The notes under the pieces were generated by a model. That model ran no database searches. It had not been told where the DNA came from and saw only the letters and a program-made list of their open reading frames with translations. A stretch of 64,000 nt of DNA from CAWJPY01 sp963844865 (GTDB lineage Bacteria > Acidobacteriota > Thermoanaerobaculia > Thermoanaerobaculales > Sulfomarinibacteraceae): positions 62,001 through 126,000 of the forward strand of contig CAWJPY010000009.1 in assembly GCA_963844865.1 (NCBI GenBank), in the 5' to 3' direction. Position numbers and translations under genes: made by a program. Positions 46,236 to 54,916 of this stretch are shown here, piece after piece. The first letter of the stretch is position 1, and each line of letters starts with the position of its first letter.

Positions 46236-47087
46236 TCAGCCCCCGGCGAGGGACTCGGTGGTGACCGCCATTCCGTGGGAGAGGACCAACCCGGCCTGGG
46301 TGTGCGCCTCGAACAGCAGCCGCCGGTGCTCGTCGTGGCGGGCGCGTACGGTGAGGACGTCGCCGGGAACGACGGGAGCCGCGAAGCGGGCGCCGATCTG
46401 GCGCAGGCGGGTCGGGTCGTCGCCACAGGCGGCGTGCACCAGCATCCGGGTCGCATAGCCGAAGGTGCAGAGGCCGTGCAGGATGGGGTGCTCGAAGCCC
46501 GCCCGGCGGGCGAACGCTGGATCGACGTGGAGCGGGTTGCGGTCACCCGAGAGACGGTAGAGCAGCGCCTGGGAGGCGGGGATGGCGGCGGTCACCTCCA
46601 GCTCCACCGGATCGCCGCCCGCTTGGGGCGCCTGCGTCCCCGTGGTCCCTGTCTGCCGCGAGGGTGCCTCCGGCAGCTCGATGATCAGGAAGCGGTTGTC
46701 GCACACCATGTGGTCGGTCTCGTCCAGGGTCCGGCTGAGGAAGCGCACGAAGGTGCCGCTCGGACGCTCCTTCACCTCCACCACCTCGGTCCTCGTCCTG
46801 ATCAGGCCCTCCGTGGGCATGGGCCGATGCAGGGTGAGGGTGTGCTCGCCGTGGAGGGAGCGGGCGACATCGAAGCCGAGCCGGTGCAGGAACGCGCCGG
46901 AAATGCCGGGGGCGAGGGTGGCGAAGCTGGGGACCACCTGCAGGCCCCCGGCCGCACCCTCGAACACGTACGGGAGGTCGTCGGCGCCCGCCCCGACCCC
47001 CAGGGCGTAGAGGATAACCTCCTCCGGCCTGTACTCCAGGACCGTCTCCGGCAATGTGCTTCCCACAAGGCTCGTGTCGAAGCTCAT
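46236..47087 (-). CDS. MaoC-family hydratase (R-specific enoyl-CoA hydratase 2 type)
   Basis: A 283-residue double-hotdog hydratase that adds water to 2-enoyl-CoA to give (3R)-hydroxyacyl-CoA. The second hotdog carries the hydratase-2 motif YRLSGDRNPLHVDPAFARRA, followed by HPILHGLCTFGYATR; the first is degenerate. ATG 47087 (MSFDTSLVGSTL) is chosen with GAGGAGG upstream. It lies 40 bases downstream of the selenoprotein gene on the same strand and may be cotranscribed with it. Confidence 0.88.
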   Translation of the reverse strand: MSFDTSLVGSTLPETVLEYRPEEVILYALGVGAGADDLPYVFEGAAGGLQVVPSFATLAPGISGAFLHRLGFDVARSLHGEHTLTLHRPMPTEGLIRTRTEVVEVKERPSGTFVRFLSRTLDETDHMVCDNRFLIIELPEAPSRQTGTTGTQAPQAGGDPVELEVTAAIPASQALLYRLSGDRNPLHVDPAFARRAGFEHPILHGLCTFGYATRMLVHAACGDDPTRLRQIGARFAAPVVPGDVLTVRARHDEHRRLLFEAHTQAGLVLSHGMAVTTESLAGG

Positions 47088-47127
47088 GGCGCCTCCTCGC
47101 TGGCTGTAACTCGGACGGCGCGCCACC

Positions 47128-48048
47128 TCATCCCGAATCGCCCGTCTTCGACCTGCCGCCGCCCTTCAGCTGCCTCCGCATCTGCTCCTTGAACCACGCC
47201 ACCACCGGCGACGGGACCGGAGGGTGCCAGTCCGTGGCCTTGGGGTCCTCGTGCCAGCGGAACGGCAGGTGGACCACGGTGCCCGGTGCGTGGGCCAGCT
47301 CGTACAGCTCCAGCGCTCGCTGCAGGACGGCGCGCTGGGTCACTGCGTCGCCGACGTCCCCGAAGGGGCGCCCGAAGGGGTGCTCGATGGCGGCCACCCG
47401 CGGCATCCCCACCAGGCGTTGGTAGGTCCAGATCATGTTGAGGGTGACGGTGGCGATGCCGGCCGTCTCCACCAGGCGCGCGACCAGTCCCACGGACCGG
47501 CAGCAGTCGGGTCAGACCGGGGCCAGCAGCAGCAGGTCCACCCCTTCCGCCTGTAGGGAGTCCACGATCTCCTCGCCGCTCGCCTCGGCGATGCGGGCCG
47601 GGTTCTCGCCCTGGTACCCCATGACCGAGTAGTGGCTGTCCGCCACCGATCCAACGACACCATCCGCCACCAGCTCACGCAGACGGCCCAGGGGCAGGGC
47701 GACGTTCAGGTCGCGCCTGATGTAGTCGGTCTTGATGTGAAGGTGGGCCACGTCGACGTCATCGGCAGTGGCGTCGGCGCGGAGGCGCCGCCAGCTCGGG
47801 TCGCCCCACAGGGGCTCGCGACGCTCGCGCTCCAGGTCGAAAGGGCGGTCCCCCTTCATGAACAGCCCCGCGGTGGTGAGCAGCGCCACCCGGGCCGCCG
47901 CCAGGGGCCCGGCGGGCGGCGTCCAGGGGATCTCTCCGTAGGATGGCTCGTCGGGGATCGAGGAGGTCACGAGCGAGCGGAGGGTGGGCCCCATGAAGCG
48001 GTAGGGGTCGACGCGGGAAGCCGCGCTGGAGCCGTCTGGGTCGGTCAT
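47128..48048 (-). CDS. GrdB-like selenoprotein (glycine/sarcosine/betaine reductase selenoprotein B family), in-frame UGA as selenocysteine
   Basis: Read through an in-frame TGA at 47514-47512, this is one continuous 306-residue protein with selenocysteine at about residue 179. The segment before it (VDLLLLAPV) and after it (U-P-D-C-C-R-S, then VGLVARLVETAGIATVTLNM) match the redox-motif region of the GrdB/PrdB-like family, where a U/CxxC follows a hydrophobic strand. Conventional translation would stop at residue 178 and leave a 122-codon open frame in phase directly downstream. A hairpin with bacterial SECIS geometry starts 11 bases after the UGA. The N-terminal part (DPYRFMGPTLRSLVTSSIPD) is also conserved. 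Reductase function is inferred; no GrdA or GrdC partner is in the window. Confidence 0.85.
47484..47514 (-). promoter_or_regulatory. bacterial SECIS-like element at the selenocysteine codon
   Basis: On the minus strand, UGA (47514-47512) is followed by 11 bases and then a perfect seven-base-pair stem CCGGUCC / GGACUGG (one G-U pair) with the three-base loop GUG (47493-47491). The loop starts 18 bases after the UGA and opens with G then U, within the published distance and loop rules for bacterial SECIS. It lies inside the coding region, as usual in bacteria. Confidence 0.8.
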
Positions 48049-48213
48049 GGATCTCCTCCTCCGGCGGTGTGGGCGTGCTCGGGCATGACTCTATCACCCC
48101 ATCACCGGCGGCGGGGGCAGCGACCGCGGCCGCGCTCAGCGACAGCGACCGCGTCAGCGATCAGCGGCCGGACAACGGTCCGCGCGATCGGAATGCGGGC
48201 CACAGACGCCCCT

Positions 48214-48250
48214 GAGAACGGCGCCTCCCTCGGGCGTGCCACTGGTGACA
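48214..48250 (-). repeat. 37-base intergenic repeat, copy B (inverted)
   Basis: Exact reverse complement of 33721-33757 over 37 bases, 14.5 kb away. Beyond the core the two regions share only degenerate GCTGATCGCNGACGC-like units. Confidence 0.85.
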
Positions 48251-48305
48251 GCGCGCCGGGGGAAGGGCGCGTCCCTCGTCTCTCGCTTCAGGAAGGCCAG
48301 AAGCC

Positions 48306-48411
48306 GTGCCAGGCACCCTTCCAAACGTGCCGATCTGCGTGCTATCGAATCAAGACGGGGTGCCTGGCACCGGCATCGACGTGGCGGCGCGTATCGACGG
48401 TGCGAGGCACC
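48306..48411. repeat. three GGTGCC-N-GGCACC palindromes
   Basis: GTGCCAGGCAC at 48306-48316, GGTGCCTGGCACC at 48359-48371 and GGTGCGAGGCACC at 48399-48411. A further GGTGCCAGGCACC lies near 49735-49747 and a shortened form near 8765-8777. These resemble short extragenic palindromes. Confidence 0.7.
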
Positions 48412-48462
48412 CTCTCTGGTGCTCCCGGAGCTTCTCGCCATTGGGTACCATGGGTGCCGGCC

Positions 48463-48867
48463 ATGCCGCACGACGCTGCCTCCCCCTGTCTTCGCCACGG
48501 CTGCGACGCCTGCTGCCGGGACACGAAGATGAGCCTCACCGAGGCCGACGTGCGCCGGCTGGAACGTGCCGGACACCGGGGCTTCTATGAGGCCTGGGCT
48601 GATGGAACGTTGCGCCTCTGCAACAGCGACGGGTGCTGCGTCTTCCTGATCGACGGCTGCTGCGCCGCCTATCCCGACCGGCCCGACGGCTGCGTCCTGT
48701 ACCCCCTGATCTGGTTCACACGCGACCGGGAGGCGGGTCTCCACGACTTCTGCCCGTACAGGCACGAGTTTCGCTTCTCGAGGGGGGACGAGGAGTGGCT
48801 GGAACGCAGCATCGCCACCGAGGATGCCGAGGTGGCCGCCCGCCTCCGCCGCAAGGCCGAGTCGTAG
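48463..48867 (+). CDS. YkgJ-family cysteine-cluster protein
   Basis: A 134-residue protein of the CxxCxxCC zinc/iron-cluster family (YkgJ-like): CLRHGCDACC near the N-terminus, CNSDGCCVFLIDGCCAAYPD, and RPDGCVLYPL, then FCPYRHEF. Members are thought to bind a metal or Fe-S centre; function unknown. ATG 48463 is used (MPHDAASPCLRHG); no strong ribosome site precedes it. Confidence 0.82.
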   Translation: MPHDAASPCLRHGCDACCRDTKMSLTEADVRRLERAGHRGFYEAWADGTLRLCNSDGCCVFLIDGCCAAYPDRPDGCVLYPLIWFTRDREAGLHDFCPYRHEFRFSRGDEEWLERSIATEDAEVAARLRRKAES

Positions 48868-48906
48868 GGCCGCCGCTTCACTCCGCCTGCCCGCGATCGA
48901 CGTTTC

Positions 48907-49467
48907 TCAGTTTGTACGCAGCAACAGGGCGGAGCGCTCGATGGGAAGCGAGGCGGTCGCGTCGATGGCCAGGCCTTGCCGCTCTGCGAGGGACATCGAC
49001 CGTGCGAGATCGGCCTCCTTGACGTGTCCCTTGGGCTCCACCACGAGCAGCCGGCCACCGGGCTTGAGGGTGTGCGCGAGCTGGCCGAAGAAGGCCGCCT
49101 GGTCGGGAACCTCGTGTACCACGTGCAGAGCCAGGGCGAGGTCGACGGCTCCCGCCAGGTCGTCGACGCCGAGGTCGCCGGCCGTCGCCAGGCGGCGCTC
49201 GATGCGACCGGCCAGGCCCGCACGACGGGCGCGACGTTCCAGGCCCCTCAGCATCCGTTCCTGGAGGTCCACCGCCACCACGCGGCCGGAGTGACCAACC
49301 ATGCGGGCTGCATGGAGGGTGAAGAAGCCCATGCCGCAGCCCGGCTCCACCACCACCATGCCCTCGCGCACCAGGGGTGCGAGCAGCTTGGTCGGGCTCT
49401 CGACGAGCCGGCGCAGCGGGCTCACGTGGAAGTACCCGAGCCACCAGGGGCAGATGTGGTGGGCCAT
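48907..49467 (-). CDS. class I SAM-dependent methyltransferase
   Basis: A 186-residue methyltransferase. Motif I is VVVEPGCGMGFFTLHAA, the acidic strand-2 end is VVAVDLQERML, and motif IV/post-IV reads LALALHVVHEVPDQAAFF with LKPGGRLLVVEPKGHV. The N-terminus (MAHHICPWWLGYFHVSPLRR) is typical of a short subgroup annotated as UbiE/COQ5-like. Preceded by GGAGG. Substrate unknown. Confidence 0.86.
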   Translation of the reverse strand: MAHHICPWWLGYFHVSPLRRLVESPTKLLAPLVREGMVVVEPGCGMGFFTLHAARMVGHSGRVVAVDLQERMLRGLERRARRAGLAGRIERRLATAGDLGVDDLAGAVDLALALHVVHEVPDQAAFFGQLAHTLKPGGRLLVVEPKGHVKEADLARSMSLAERQGLAIDATASLPIERSALLLRTN

Positions 49468-49885
49468 GACACATCCTCCAGAGGAGGGATCGGCCGTAGC
49501 CTACCACGAGGCGCGGCGCTGGGCGGGAGACACAGTGCGTCACCTCCAGCGTCCATGCCCATCCAAAGGGACGGCGACGGCGAACCGCGTCAGCAAGCAA
49601 CGACCGTGATCCGCAGCAGCGAACAGCGACCGCGGCGGTCACCAGCGGCGGTGGCAGTGAGCGGCGGTCAGCGTCGGCGATCACGGATCAGCGGACGGCG
49701 ATCGGCGCCCTCGCGTCGGGAACGTCAGAGGGGGTGCCAGGCACCGCAGCAGATGAAGCGAACGGGTGGCTGCCGCCGACGCGGACGCGGGTGCGGGAAG
49801 GAACTGATCCTTGACACGACCCGGATTCGAATCTATGTTCGAACGATCAGAACGAGAGGTCGAATTATCCGACGCGAGATCAGGC
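49468..49885. other. repeat-bearing intergenic region C with TetR-gene promoter
   Basis: About 420 bases without a supported gene before the TetR start. The first part (49570-49740) contains GATCAGCG/GTCGGCGATC-like units, sharing a 15-base match with region A and a GGTGCCAGGCACC palindrome near 49735-49747; the last part is the promoter at 49811-49844. Confidence 0.55.
49811..49844 (+). promoter_or_regulatory. sigma-70 promoter with overlapping TTCGAA operators of the TetR-family regulator
   Basis: TTGACA (49811-49816), exactly 17 bases, then TATGTT (49834-49839). Two perfect palindromes overlap it: GATTCGAATC at 49824-49833 in the spacer and GTTCGAAC at 49837-49844 across the -10 box. Their position is ideal for autorepression by the TetR-type protein encoded next. 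It also argues for the start at 49886, downstream of the transcription start. Confidence 0.82.
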
Positions 49886-50515
49886 ATGGCTAGGAACCCC
49901 GCTCGGCCGCCGGCGGTCCGGAAGGCGCGTAACGCCGAGATCCTGCAGGCGGCGGCCAAGGTGTTCCGTCAGAAGGGCTTCCATGCTGCTCGTATCCAGG
50001 ATATCGCCGACGAGGTGGGGATGCAGAAGGGAAGCCTGTACCACTACATCTCCACCAAGGAGGATCTGTTGCACGGCCTCGTGGAGGGGGCCCTGGAGCG
50101 GATGATCGAGGAGACCCGCGCCATCCTGGGGACCGGCTACTCGGCTCCCCAGAAGCTGGCCATGGCCATCGAGATCCACCTCCGGCAGACCCAGGAGGAC
50201 CGCGACATCTGGGGCATCCTGCAGCGCGAGGACCTGGACCTGCTCAACCGCAACTCGCCCACGGACATCCGCAAGCTCATGAAGGACTACGAGTCGCTGT
50301 GGGCGCGGATCCTCAAGGAGGGCGTGGACGCCGGCGAGTTCGACCCGAGCCTCGACCGCCGGGTGGTGGTGCAGGGCGTCGTCGGCATGTGCCGGGCGGT
50401 GTACATGTGGTTCAAGCCCGATGGACGACTGCCCATTCAGGAGGTGGCGCGGATCCTGGCCGAGATCTCGCTGCACGGGCTGCAGCGGTCGTCGAGAGCA
50501 ACCCCCAACGGGTGA
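49886..50515 (+). CDS. TetR-family transcriptional regulator of the beta-oxidation block
   Basis: A 209-residue repressor. The helix-turn-helix is ILQAAAKVFRQKGFHAARIQ followed by DIADEVGMQKGSLYHYISTK; the ligand-binding domain resembles fatty-acid-responsive regulators (FadR/PsrA-like TetR group): LDLLNRNSPTDIRKLMKDYE, GVVGMCRAVYMWFKPDGRLP. ATG 49886 (MARNPARPPAVRKA) is preferred over an in-frame upstream ATG that lies within the promoter. It is followed after 16 bases by the thiolase gene. The effector is probably a long-chain acyl-CoA (inference). Confidence 0.87.
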   Translation: MARNPARPPAVRKARNAEILQAAAKVFRQKGFHAARIQDIADEVGMQKGSLYHYISTKEDLLHGLVEGALERMIEETRAILGTGYSAPQKLAMAIEIHLRQTQEDRDIWGILQREDLDLLNRNSPTDIRKLMKDYESLWARILKEGVDAGEFDPSLDRRVVVQGVVGMCRAVYMWFKPDGRLPIQEVARILAEISLHGLQRSSRATPNG

Positions 50516-50531
50516 CGAAAGGGAGTGGACG

Positions 50532-51737
50532 ATGACACGGGAAGCATACATCTTCGACGCGATCCGAACCCCACGTGGCCGCGGCAAGCCGGACGGCTCC
50601 CTGCACGAGGTTGAGCCCGCGGTGCTCCTCGCCGGCCTCCTGGAGGAGCTGGCGCGGCGCAACGACCTGGACACGTCCCAGGTGGACGACGTGCAGATGG
50701 GCTGCGTGGGCCAGGTGGGCGACCAGGGGGGCTGCGTGGCCAAGAGCGCGGTCCAGCTCGCGGGCTGGCCCGACACCATCCCTGCCCTGACGCTGAACCG
50801 CTTCTGTGCCTCGGGCATGGAGACCGTCCTGTCCGCAGCCATGAACGTCCGGGCGGGGTGGATGGAGCTGATCGTGGCCGGCGGTGTGGAGTCCATGTCC
50901 CGGGTGAAGATGGGCTCCGACGGCGCCGCCTTCCTCCTGGACCCCGAGATCAACGCCAAGATGGAGTTCGTGCCCCAGGGGATCAGCGCCGACCTCATCG
51001 CCACCATGGAGGACTTCAGCCGGGAGGATGTGGACGCCTTCGCGTTGGCCTCCCAGGAGAAGGCGGCCGCGGCGCGGGACGCGGGCTACTTCACGTCCCT
51101 GATCCCGGTCAAGGACCGCAACGGCCTCACCATCCTGGACCGTGACGAGCACATCCGGCCCACCACCATGGAGGGGCTGGCGAAGCTCAAGCCTTCCTTC
51201 GCTGACATGGGCGCCATGGGCTTGGACGATCGCGCCCTGCGCAAGTACATCACGGTGGAGCGCATCAACCACGTGCACACCGCCGGCAACTCGTCGGGCA
51301 TCGTCGACGGCGCCGCCGCTGTGCTCGTGGGCAGCAAGGAGAAGGGGGAGGCCCTGGGGCTCAAGCCCCGGGCGCGCATCCTCGGCGGCGGCGTGGTGGC
51401 CACCGAGCCCCTGATCATGCTCATCGGGCCGGCCCCGGCGTCCCGGAAGGCCCTCGCCATCGCCGGCATGAGCATCTCCGACATCGACCTCATCGAGGTC
51501 AACGAGGCGTTCGCTGCGGTGCCCCTGCGCTTCATGCGCGACATGGGGATCGATGACATGGATCGCATCAACGTCAACGGCGGGGCCATCGCCATGGGGC
51601 ACCCCCTGGGCGCCACCGGCGCGTGCATCCTGAGCACCGCTCTCGACGAGATCGAGCGCCGTGGCCTCGGCACGGCGCTGGTCACGCTCTGCGTGGGCGG
51701 CGGCATGGGCATCGCCGGCATCATCGAGCGCGTGTAG
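50532..51737 (+). CDS. acetyl-CoA acyltransferase (3-ketoacyl-CoA thiolase)
   Basis: A 401-residue thiolase cleaving 3-ketoacyl-CoA to acetyl-CoA plus the shortened acyl-CoA. The acylated Cys is in TLNRFCASGMETVLSA, the catalytic His regions are VNEAFAAVPLRF and GGAIAMGHPLGATGA, and the second Cys is in LCVGGGMGIAGI. ATG 50532 has AAAGGGAG upstream. It overlaps no neighbour and is followed after 14 bases by the multifunctional enzyme gene, a normal thiolase/FadB pairing. Confidence 0.93.
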   Translation: MTREAYIFDAIRTPRGRGKPDGSLHEVEPAVLLAGLLEELARRNDLDTSQVDDVQMGCVGQVGDQGGCVAKSAVQLAGWPDTIPALTLNRFCASGMETVLSAAMNVRAGWMELIVAGGVESMSRVKMGSDGAAFLLDPEINAKMEFVPQGISADLIATMEDFSREDVDAFALASQEKAAAARDAGYFTSLIPVKDRNGLTILDRDEHIRPTTMEGLAKLKPSFADMGAMGLDDRALRKYITVERINHVHTAGNSSGIVDGAAAVLVGSKEKGEALGLKPRARILGGGVVATEPLIMLIGPAPASRKALAIAGMSISDIDLIEVNEAFAAVPLRFMRDMGIDDMDRINVNGGAIAMGHPLGATGACILSTALDEIERRGLGTALVTLCVGGGMGIAGIIERV

Positions 51738-51751
51738 GGACGGAGGACACC

Positions 51752-53887
51752 ATGAGCTTCAAGTACGACAAGGACGGGCAGAACATCGTCACCGTCACCA
51801 TGGACATGCCCGGTCGCGCCCAGAACGTGATCAACGAGGAGTTCGGCGCCTCCATGATGGAGATGCTGGACAAGCTGGCCGCCGAGAAAGACCTGGCCGG
51901 CGTCATCATCACCTCGGCCAAGAAGGACTTCTTGGCCGGCGCAGACATCGACATGCTGTACGGCATGACCGATCCCGAGCAGGCGTTCGAGCGCACCGAG
52001 GAGATGAAGGCCGGTCTGCGCCGGCTGGAGACCCTGGGCAAGCCGGTGGTGGCGGCCATGAACGGCACCACCCTCGGCGGTGGCCTGGAGCTGGCCCTGT
52101 GCTGCCACCACCGCGTCGTCCTCGACGATGATCGGATCAAGATCGGCTTCCCCGAGGTTACCCTGGGGCTCCTGCCCGGGGGCGGCGGCGTCGCCCGCCT
52201 GACCCGCGGCATCGGGCTGCTTGCCTCCTTCCCCTACCTCACGGAGGGCAAGCAGGTGGGGCCGAAGGACGCACTGGCGGCGGGCATCGTACACGAGGTC
52301 GCCGAGAGCCGCGAGCAGCTCCTGGCCAAGGCTCGGGAGTGGATCCTGGCCAACCCCGAGGCCTCCCAGCCCTGGGACCAGAAGGGCTACAAGATGCCCG
52401 GCGGGAACGCCCAGCACCCCAAGATCGTGCAGATGCTGGCCATCGGTCCGGCCATGCTGGAGAAGCAGACCTGGGGCAACTACCCGGCCCCGCTGTCCAT
52501 CATGAGCGTAGCCGCCACCGGCTCGGTGGTGCCCATCGAGGTCGCCACCCGCATCGAGTCCCGGCACTTCGCCGAGCTGGTGACGGGCCAGGTGGCAAAG
52601 AACATGATCAACACGTTCTGGTACCAGCTCAATCAGATCAACGGCGGAGCCAGCCGGCCCGCCGGGATCGACAAGTCGGACACCACCAAGCTGGGCATGT
52701 TGGGCGCCGGCATGATGGGGCACGGCATCGCCTACGTGTCCGCCCGGGCCGGCATCGAGGTGGTGCTCAAGGACGCGACCCTCGACAAGGCCCAGGAGGG
52801 CAAGGACCGCATCGCCAAGCTCCTGGGCAAGCGGGTGAAGAAGGGCAGAACCTCCGAGGAGGAGGCGCAGGCGATCCTCGACCGCATCCGGCCCACCGCG
52901 GCGGCCGAGGACCTGGAGGGCTGCGACCTCGTCATCGAGGCGGTGTTCGAGGACCGCAAGCTCAAGGCCGGGGTCACGAAGGAGGCCGAGGCCCGGATCG
53001 CCGACGACGCCGTGTTCGCGTCCAACACCTCCACCCTCCCGATCACCGGCCTCGCCGAGGCCTCGGCCCGGCCGGCCAACTTCATCGGCCTGCACTTCTT
53101 CTCGCCGGTGGACAAGATGCGGCTGGTGGAGATCATCCGCGGGGAGAAGACCTCGGACGAGACCCTGGCCAAGGCCTTCGACTACGTGCTCAAGATCTCC
53201 AAGACCCCCATCGTGGTGTCCGACAGCCGCGGCTTCTACACCTCCCGGGTCTTCGGCACCTACCCCGGCGAGGGCATGGCCCTGCTGGTGGAGGGCAACG
53301 ATCCGCGGGCCATCGAGCAGGCCGGTCGTCTGGCGGGCATGCCGGTGGGGCCCCTCGCGGTCACCGACGAGGTGAGCATCTCACTGTCCAAGCACATCCG
53401 GGACCAGACCAGGCGCGACTTCGAGGCCCAGGGCAAGACGCTCCCAGAGCCTCCGCACTCGAAGGTGCTCGACCTCATGGTGGACGAGTACGATCGCCCG
53501 GGGAAGTTCGCCGGCAAGGGCTTCTACGAGTATCCGGCGGACGGCCAAAAGTACCTGTGGCCCAAGCTCAGGGAGATCTTCCCGGCCGCCGCCGAGCCGC
53601 TGCCGGTTCAGGAGATGGTCGACCGGATGCTGTTCGTGCAGGCCCTGGAGACGGTGCGCTGCTACGAAGAGGGCGTCCTCCACACCGTGGCGGACGCCAA
53701 CATCGGCTCCATCTTCGGCTGGGGCTTCGCGCCGTTCGAGGGCGGGACGCTCCAGTTCATCAACGCGTACGGCGTCCGGGACTTCGTGAACAGGTGCCGT
53801 GAGCTGGCGGCCGCCTACGGGGAGCGGTTCGAGCCGCCGCAGCTCGTGGTTGACATGGCCGAGTCGGGAGAGAGCTTCCGGGGGTGA
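51752..53887 (+). CDS. bifunctional enoyl-CoA hydratase / 3-hydroxyacyl-CoA dehydrogenase (FadJ/FadB-like)
   Basis: A 711-residue beta-oxidation enzyme. The hydratase/isomerase half has KKDFLAGADIDMLYGMTDPE, NGTTLGGGLELALCC, and GFPEVTLGLLPGGGGVARL; the dehydrogenase half has the Rossmann motif LGMLGAGMMGHGIAYVSARA, LVIEAVFEDRKLKAGVTKEA, NTSTLPITGLAEAS, GLHFFSPVDKMRLVEIIRG and FGWGFAPFEGG near the end. ATG 51752 follows GGAGGACACC. It forms a complex with the preceding thiolase in bacteria of this type. A 230-base gap follows before EtfB. Confidence 0.93.
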   Translation: MSFKYDKDGQNIVTVTMDMPGRAQNVINEEFGASMMEMLDKLAAEKDLAGVIITSAKKDFLAGADIDMLYGMTDPEQAFERTEEMKAGLRRLETLGKPVVAAMNGTTLGGGLELALCCHHRVVLDDDRIKIGFPEVTLGLLPGGGGVARLTRGIGLLASFPYLTEGKQVGPKDALAAGIVHEVAESREQLLAKAREWILANPEASQPWDQKGYKMPGGNAQHPKIVQMLAIGPAMLEKQTWGNYPAPLSIMSVAATGSVVPIEVATRIESRHFAELVTGQVAKNMINTFWYQLNQINGGASRPAGIDKSDTTKLGMLGAGMMGHGIAYVSARAGIEVVLKDATLDKAQEGKDRIAKLLGKRVKKGRTSEEEAQAILDRIRPTAAAEDLEGCDLVIEAVFEDRKLKAGVTKEAEARIADDAVFASNTSTLPITGLAEASARPANFIGLHFFSPVDKMRLVEIIRGEKTSDETLAKAFDYVLKISKTPIVVSDSRGFYTSRVFGTYPGEGMALLVEGNDPRAIEQAGRLAGMPVGPLAVTDEVSISLSKHIRDQTRRDFEAQGKTLPEPPHSKVLDLMVDEYDRPGKFAGKGFYEYPADGQKYLWPKLREIFPAAAEPLPVQEMVDRMLFVQALETVRCYEEGVLHTVADANIGSIFGWGFAPFEGGTLQFINAYGVRDFVNRCRELAAAYGERFEPPQLVVDMAESGESFRG

Positions 53888-54115
53888 GCCCGGTGATGGA
53901 GGCGTCACGCGACCCGTGCGGTCCCGCACGCCTGTCTTGTAAAACGGCCGCCAGCATCGGCTGGGCCTGGGTCGGGGCAACGCGGTTGGCGTGGCCCCCA
54001 CCCAGGAGCGGGAGGGAGGAGCTGCCATGAGGGCCGGGGTCGAGGTCCGTGAGCCACGGGACCCGGGGGTGTCGGCGTGCTCCGCGGGCCCGCCGCCGAC
54101 GGCGTGGAGGTGGTG

Positions 54116-54907
54116 ATGAAGATCCTGGTGTGCATGAAGCAGATCCTGGACCCGGACCTCCCGGCCCGGGACTTCCGCATCGATCCCGAGCGCAAGGAGG
54201 CGGTGCGGGGCGGCGCGAGCCTCGTGCCCAACATCTTCTGCGAGAACGCCCTGGAGACCGCGCTCCAGCTCAGGGAGGCGGCGGGTGGCACGGTGACCGC
54301 GCTGAGCTACGGCGCCGAGGAGGCCGAGGAGGTGCTGCGCAAGGCGCTGGCCATGACCGCCGACGAGGCGGCCCTGGTGGTGCGGGACCCCGGCCCCGCG
54401 CCCGACTCCCTGGAGGTGGCCGGGGTGCTGGCGGCGGCGGCGCGCAAGCTCGGAGACTTCGACGTGGTGATGGTGGGCCGCGAGTCGGGGGACTGGGGAG
54501 TGGGCCAGACCGGTGGCATGCTGGCCGAAGAGCTGGGCCTGCCCATGGTGGCCCTGGTGGACGAGGTCACCACCACGGGCGAAGGGGTCACCCTCCACCG
54601 GCAGACGGACGACGGGTCCGAAGAGGTGGCGGCCCGCTGCCCCGTGCTGGTGACCGTCACCAACCGGGAGGGCAACGTGCCCCGCATCCCCAAGACCCGG
54701 GACGTCATGAAGTCCTACCGCAAGCCGCTGACCACCTGGCGGCTCGGCGACCTCGGCCTCCCCGCCGCCGAGCCCTGCGCCGAGGTCGTCGCGCTCACCA
54801 TCCCCACCAAGGAGGTCACCTGCGAGTTCGTGACCGGGGACAGCCTGGACGAGAAGGTGGACGCCTTCGCGCACAGGATCGCCGACGTGATGAGCGCACT
54901 GAGCTAG
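54116..54907 (+). CDS. etfB: electron transfer flavoprotein beta subunit
   Basis: A 263-residue EtfB: MKILVCMKQILDPDLPARDF, NPFDENALE-like VPNIFCENALETALQLRE, TALSYGAEEAEEVLRKALAM, FDVVMVGRESGDWGVGQTGG, CPVLVTVTNREGNVPRIPKT. It binds AMP and sits with EtfA to carry electrons from acyl-CoA dehydrogenases. ATG 54116 has GGAGG five bases upstream; a start 13 codons earlier is not supported. EtfA follows after nine bases. Confidence 0.94.
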   Translation: MKILVCMKQILDPDLPARDFRIDPERKEAVRGGASLVPNIFCENALETALQLREAAGGTVTALSYGAEEAEEVLRKALAMTADEAALVVRDPGPAPDSLEVAGVLAAAARKLGDFDVVMVGRESGDWGVGQTGGMLAEELGLPMVALVDEVTTTGEGVTLHRQTDDGSEEVAARCPVLVTVTNREGNVPRIPKTRDVMKSYRKPLTTWRLGDLGLPAAEPCAEVVALTIPTKEVTCEFVTGDSLDEKVDAFAHRIADVMSALS

Positions 54908-54916
54908 GGGTGCACC

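Larger units (their letters stand above)
48049..48462. other. repeat-bearing intergenic region B
   Basis: About 415 bases without a supported gene. It carries the second copy of the 37-base repeat, GATCAGCG/GACAGCGACCGCG low-complexity units at 48120-48180, and three GGTGCCNGGCACC-like palindromes at 48306-48411. Confidence 0.6.

Noticed and set aside
47128..47493. Separate small gene starting at ATG 47493
   Set aside because: It lacks a ribosome site and is in phase with the upstream frame across one UGA; better read as the selenoprotein C-terminus.
49820..49844. tRNA T-arm-like GATTCGAATC
   Set aside because: No acceptor, D-arm or anticodon stems can be built around it; it sits in a promoter with a second TTCGAA palindrome.
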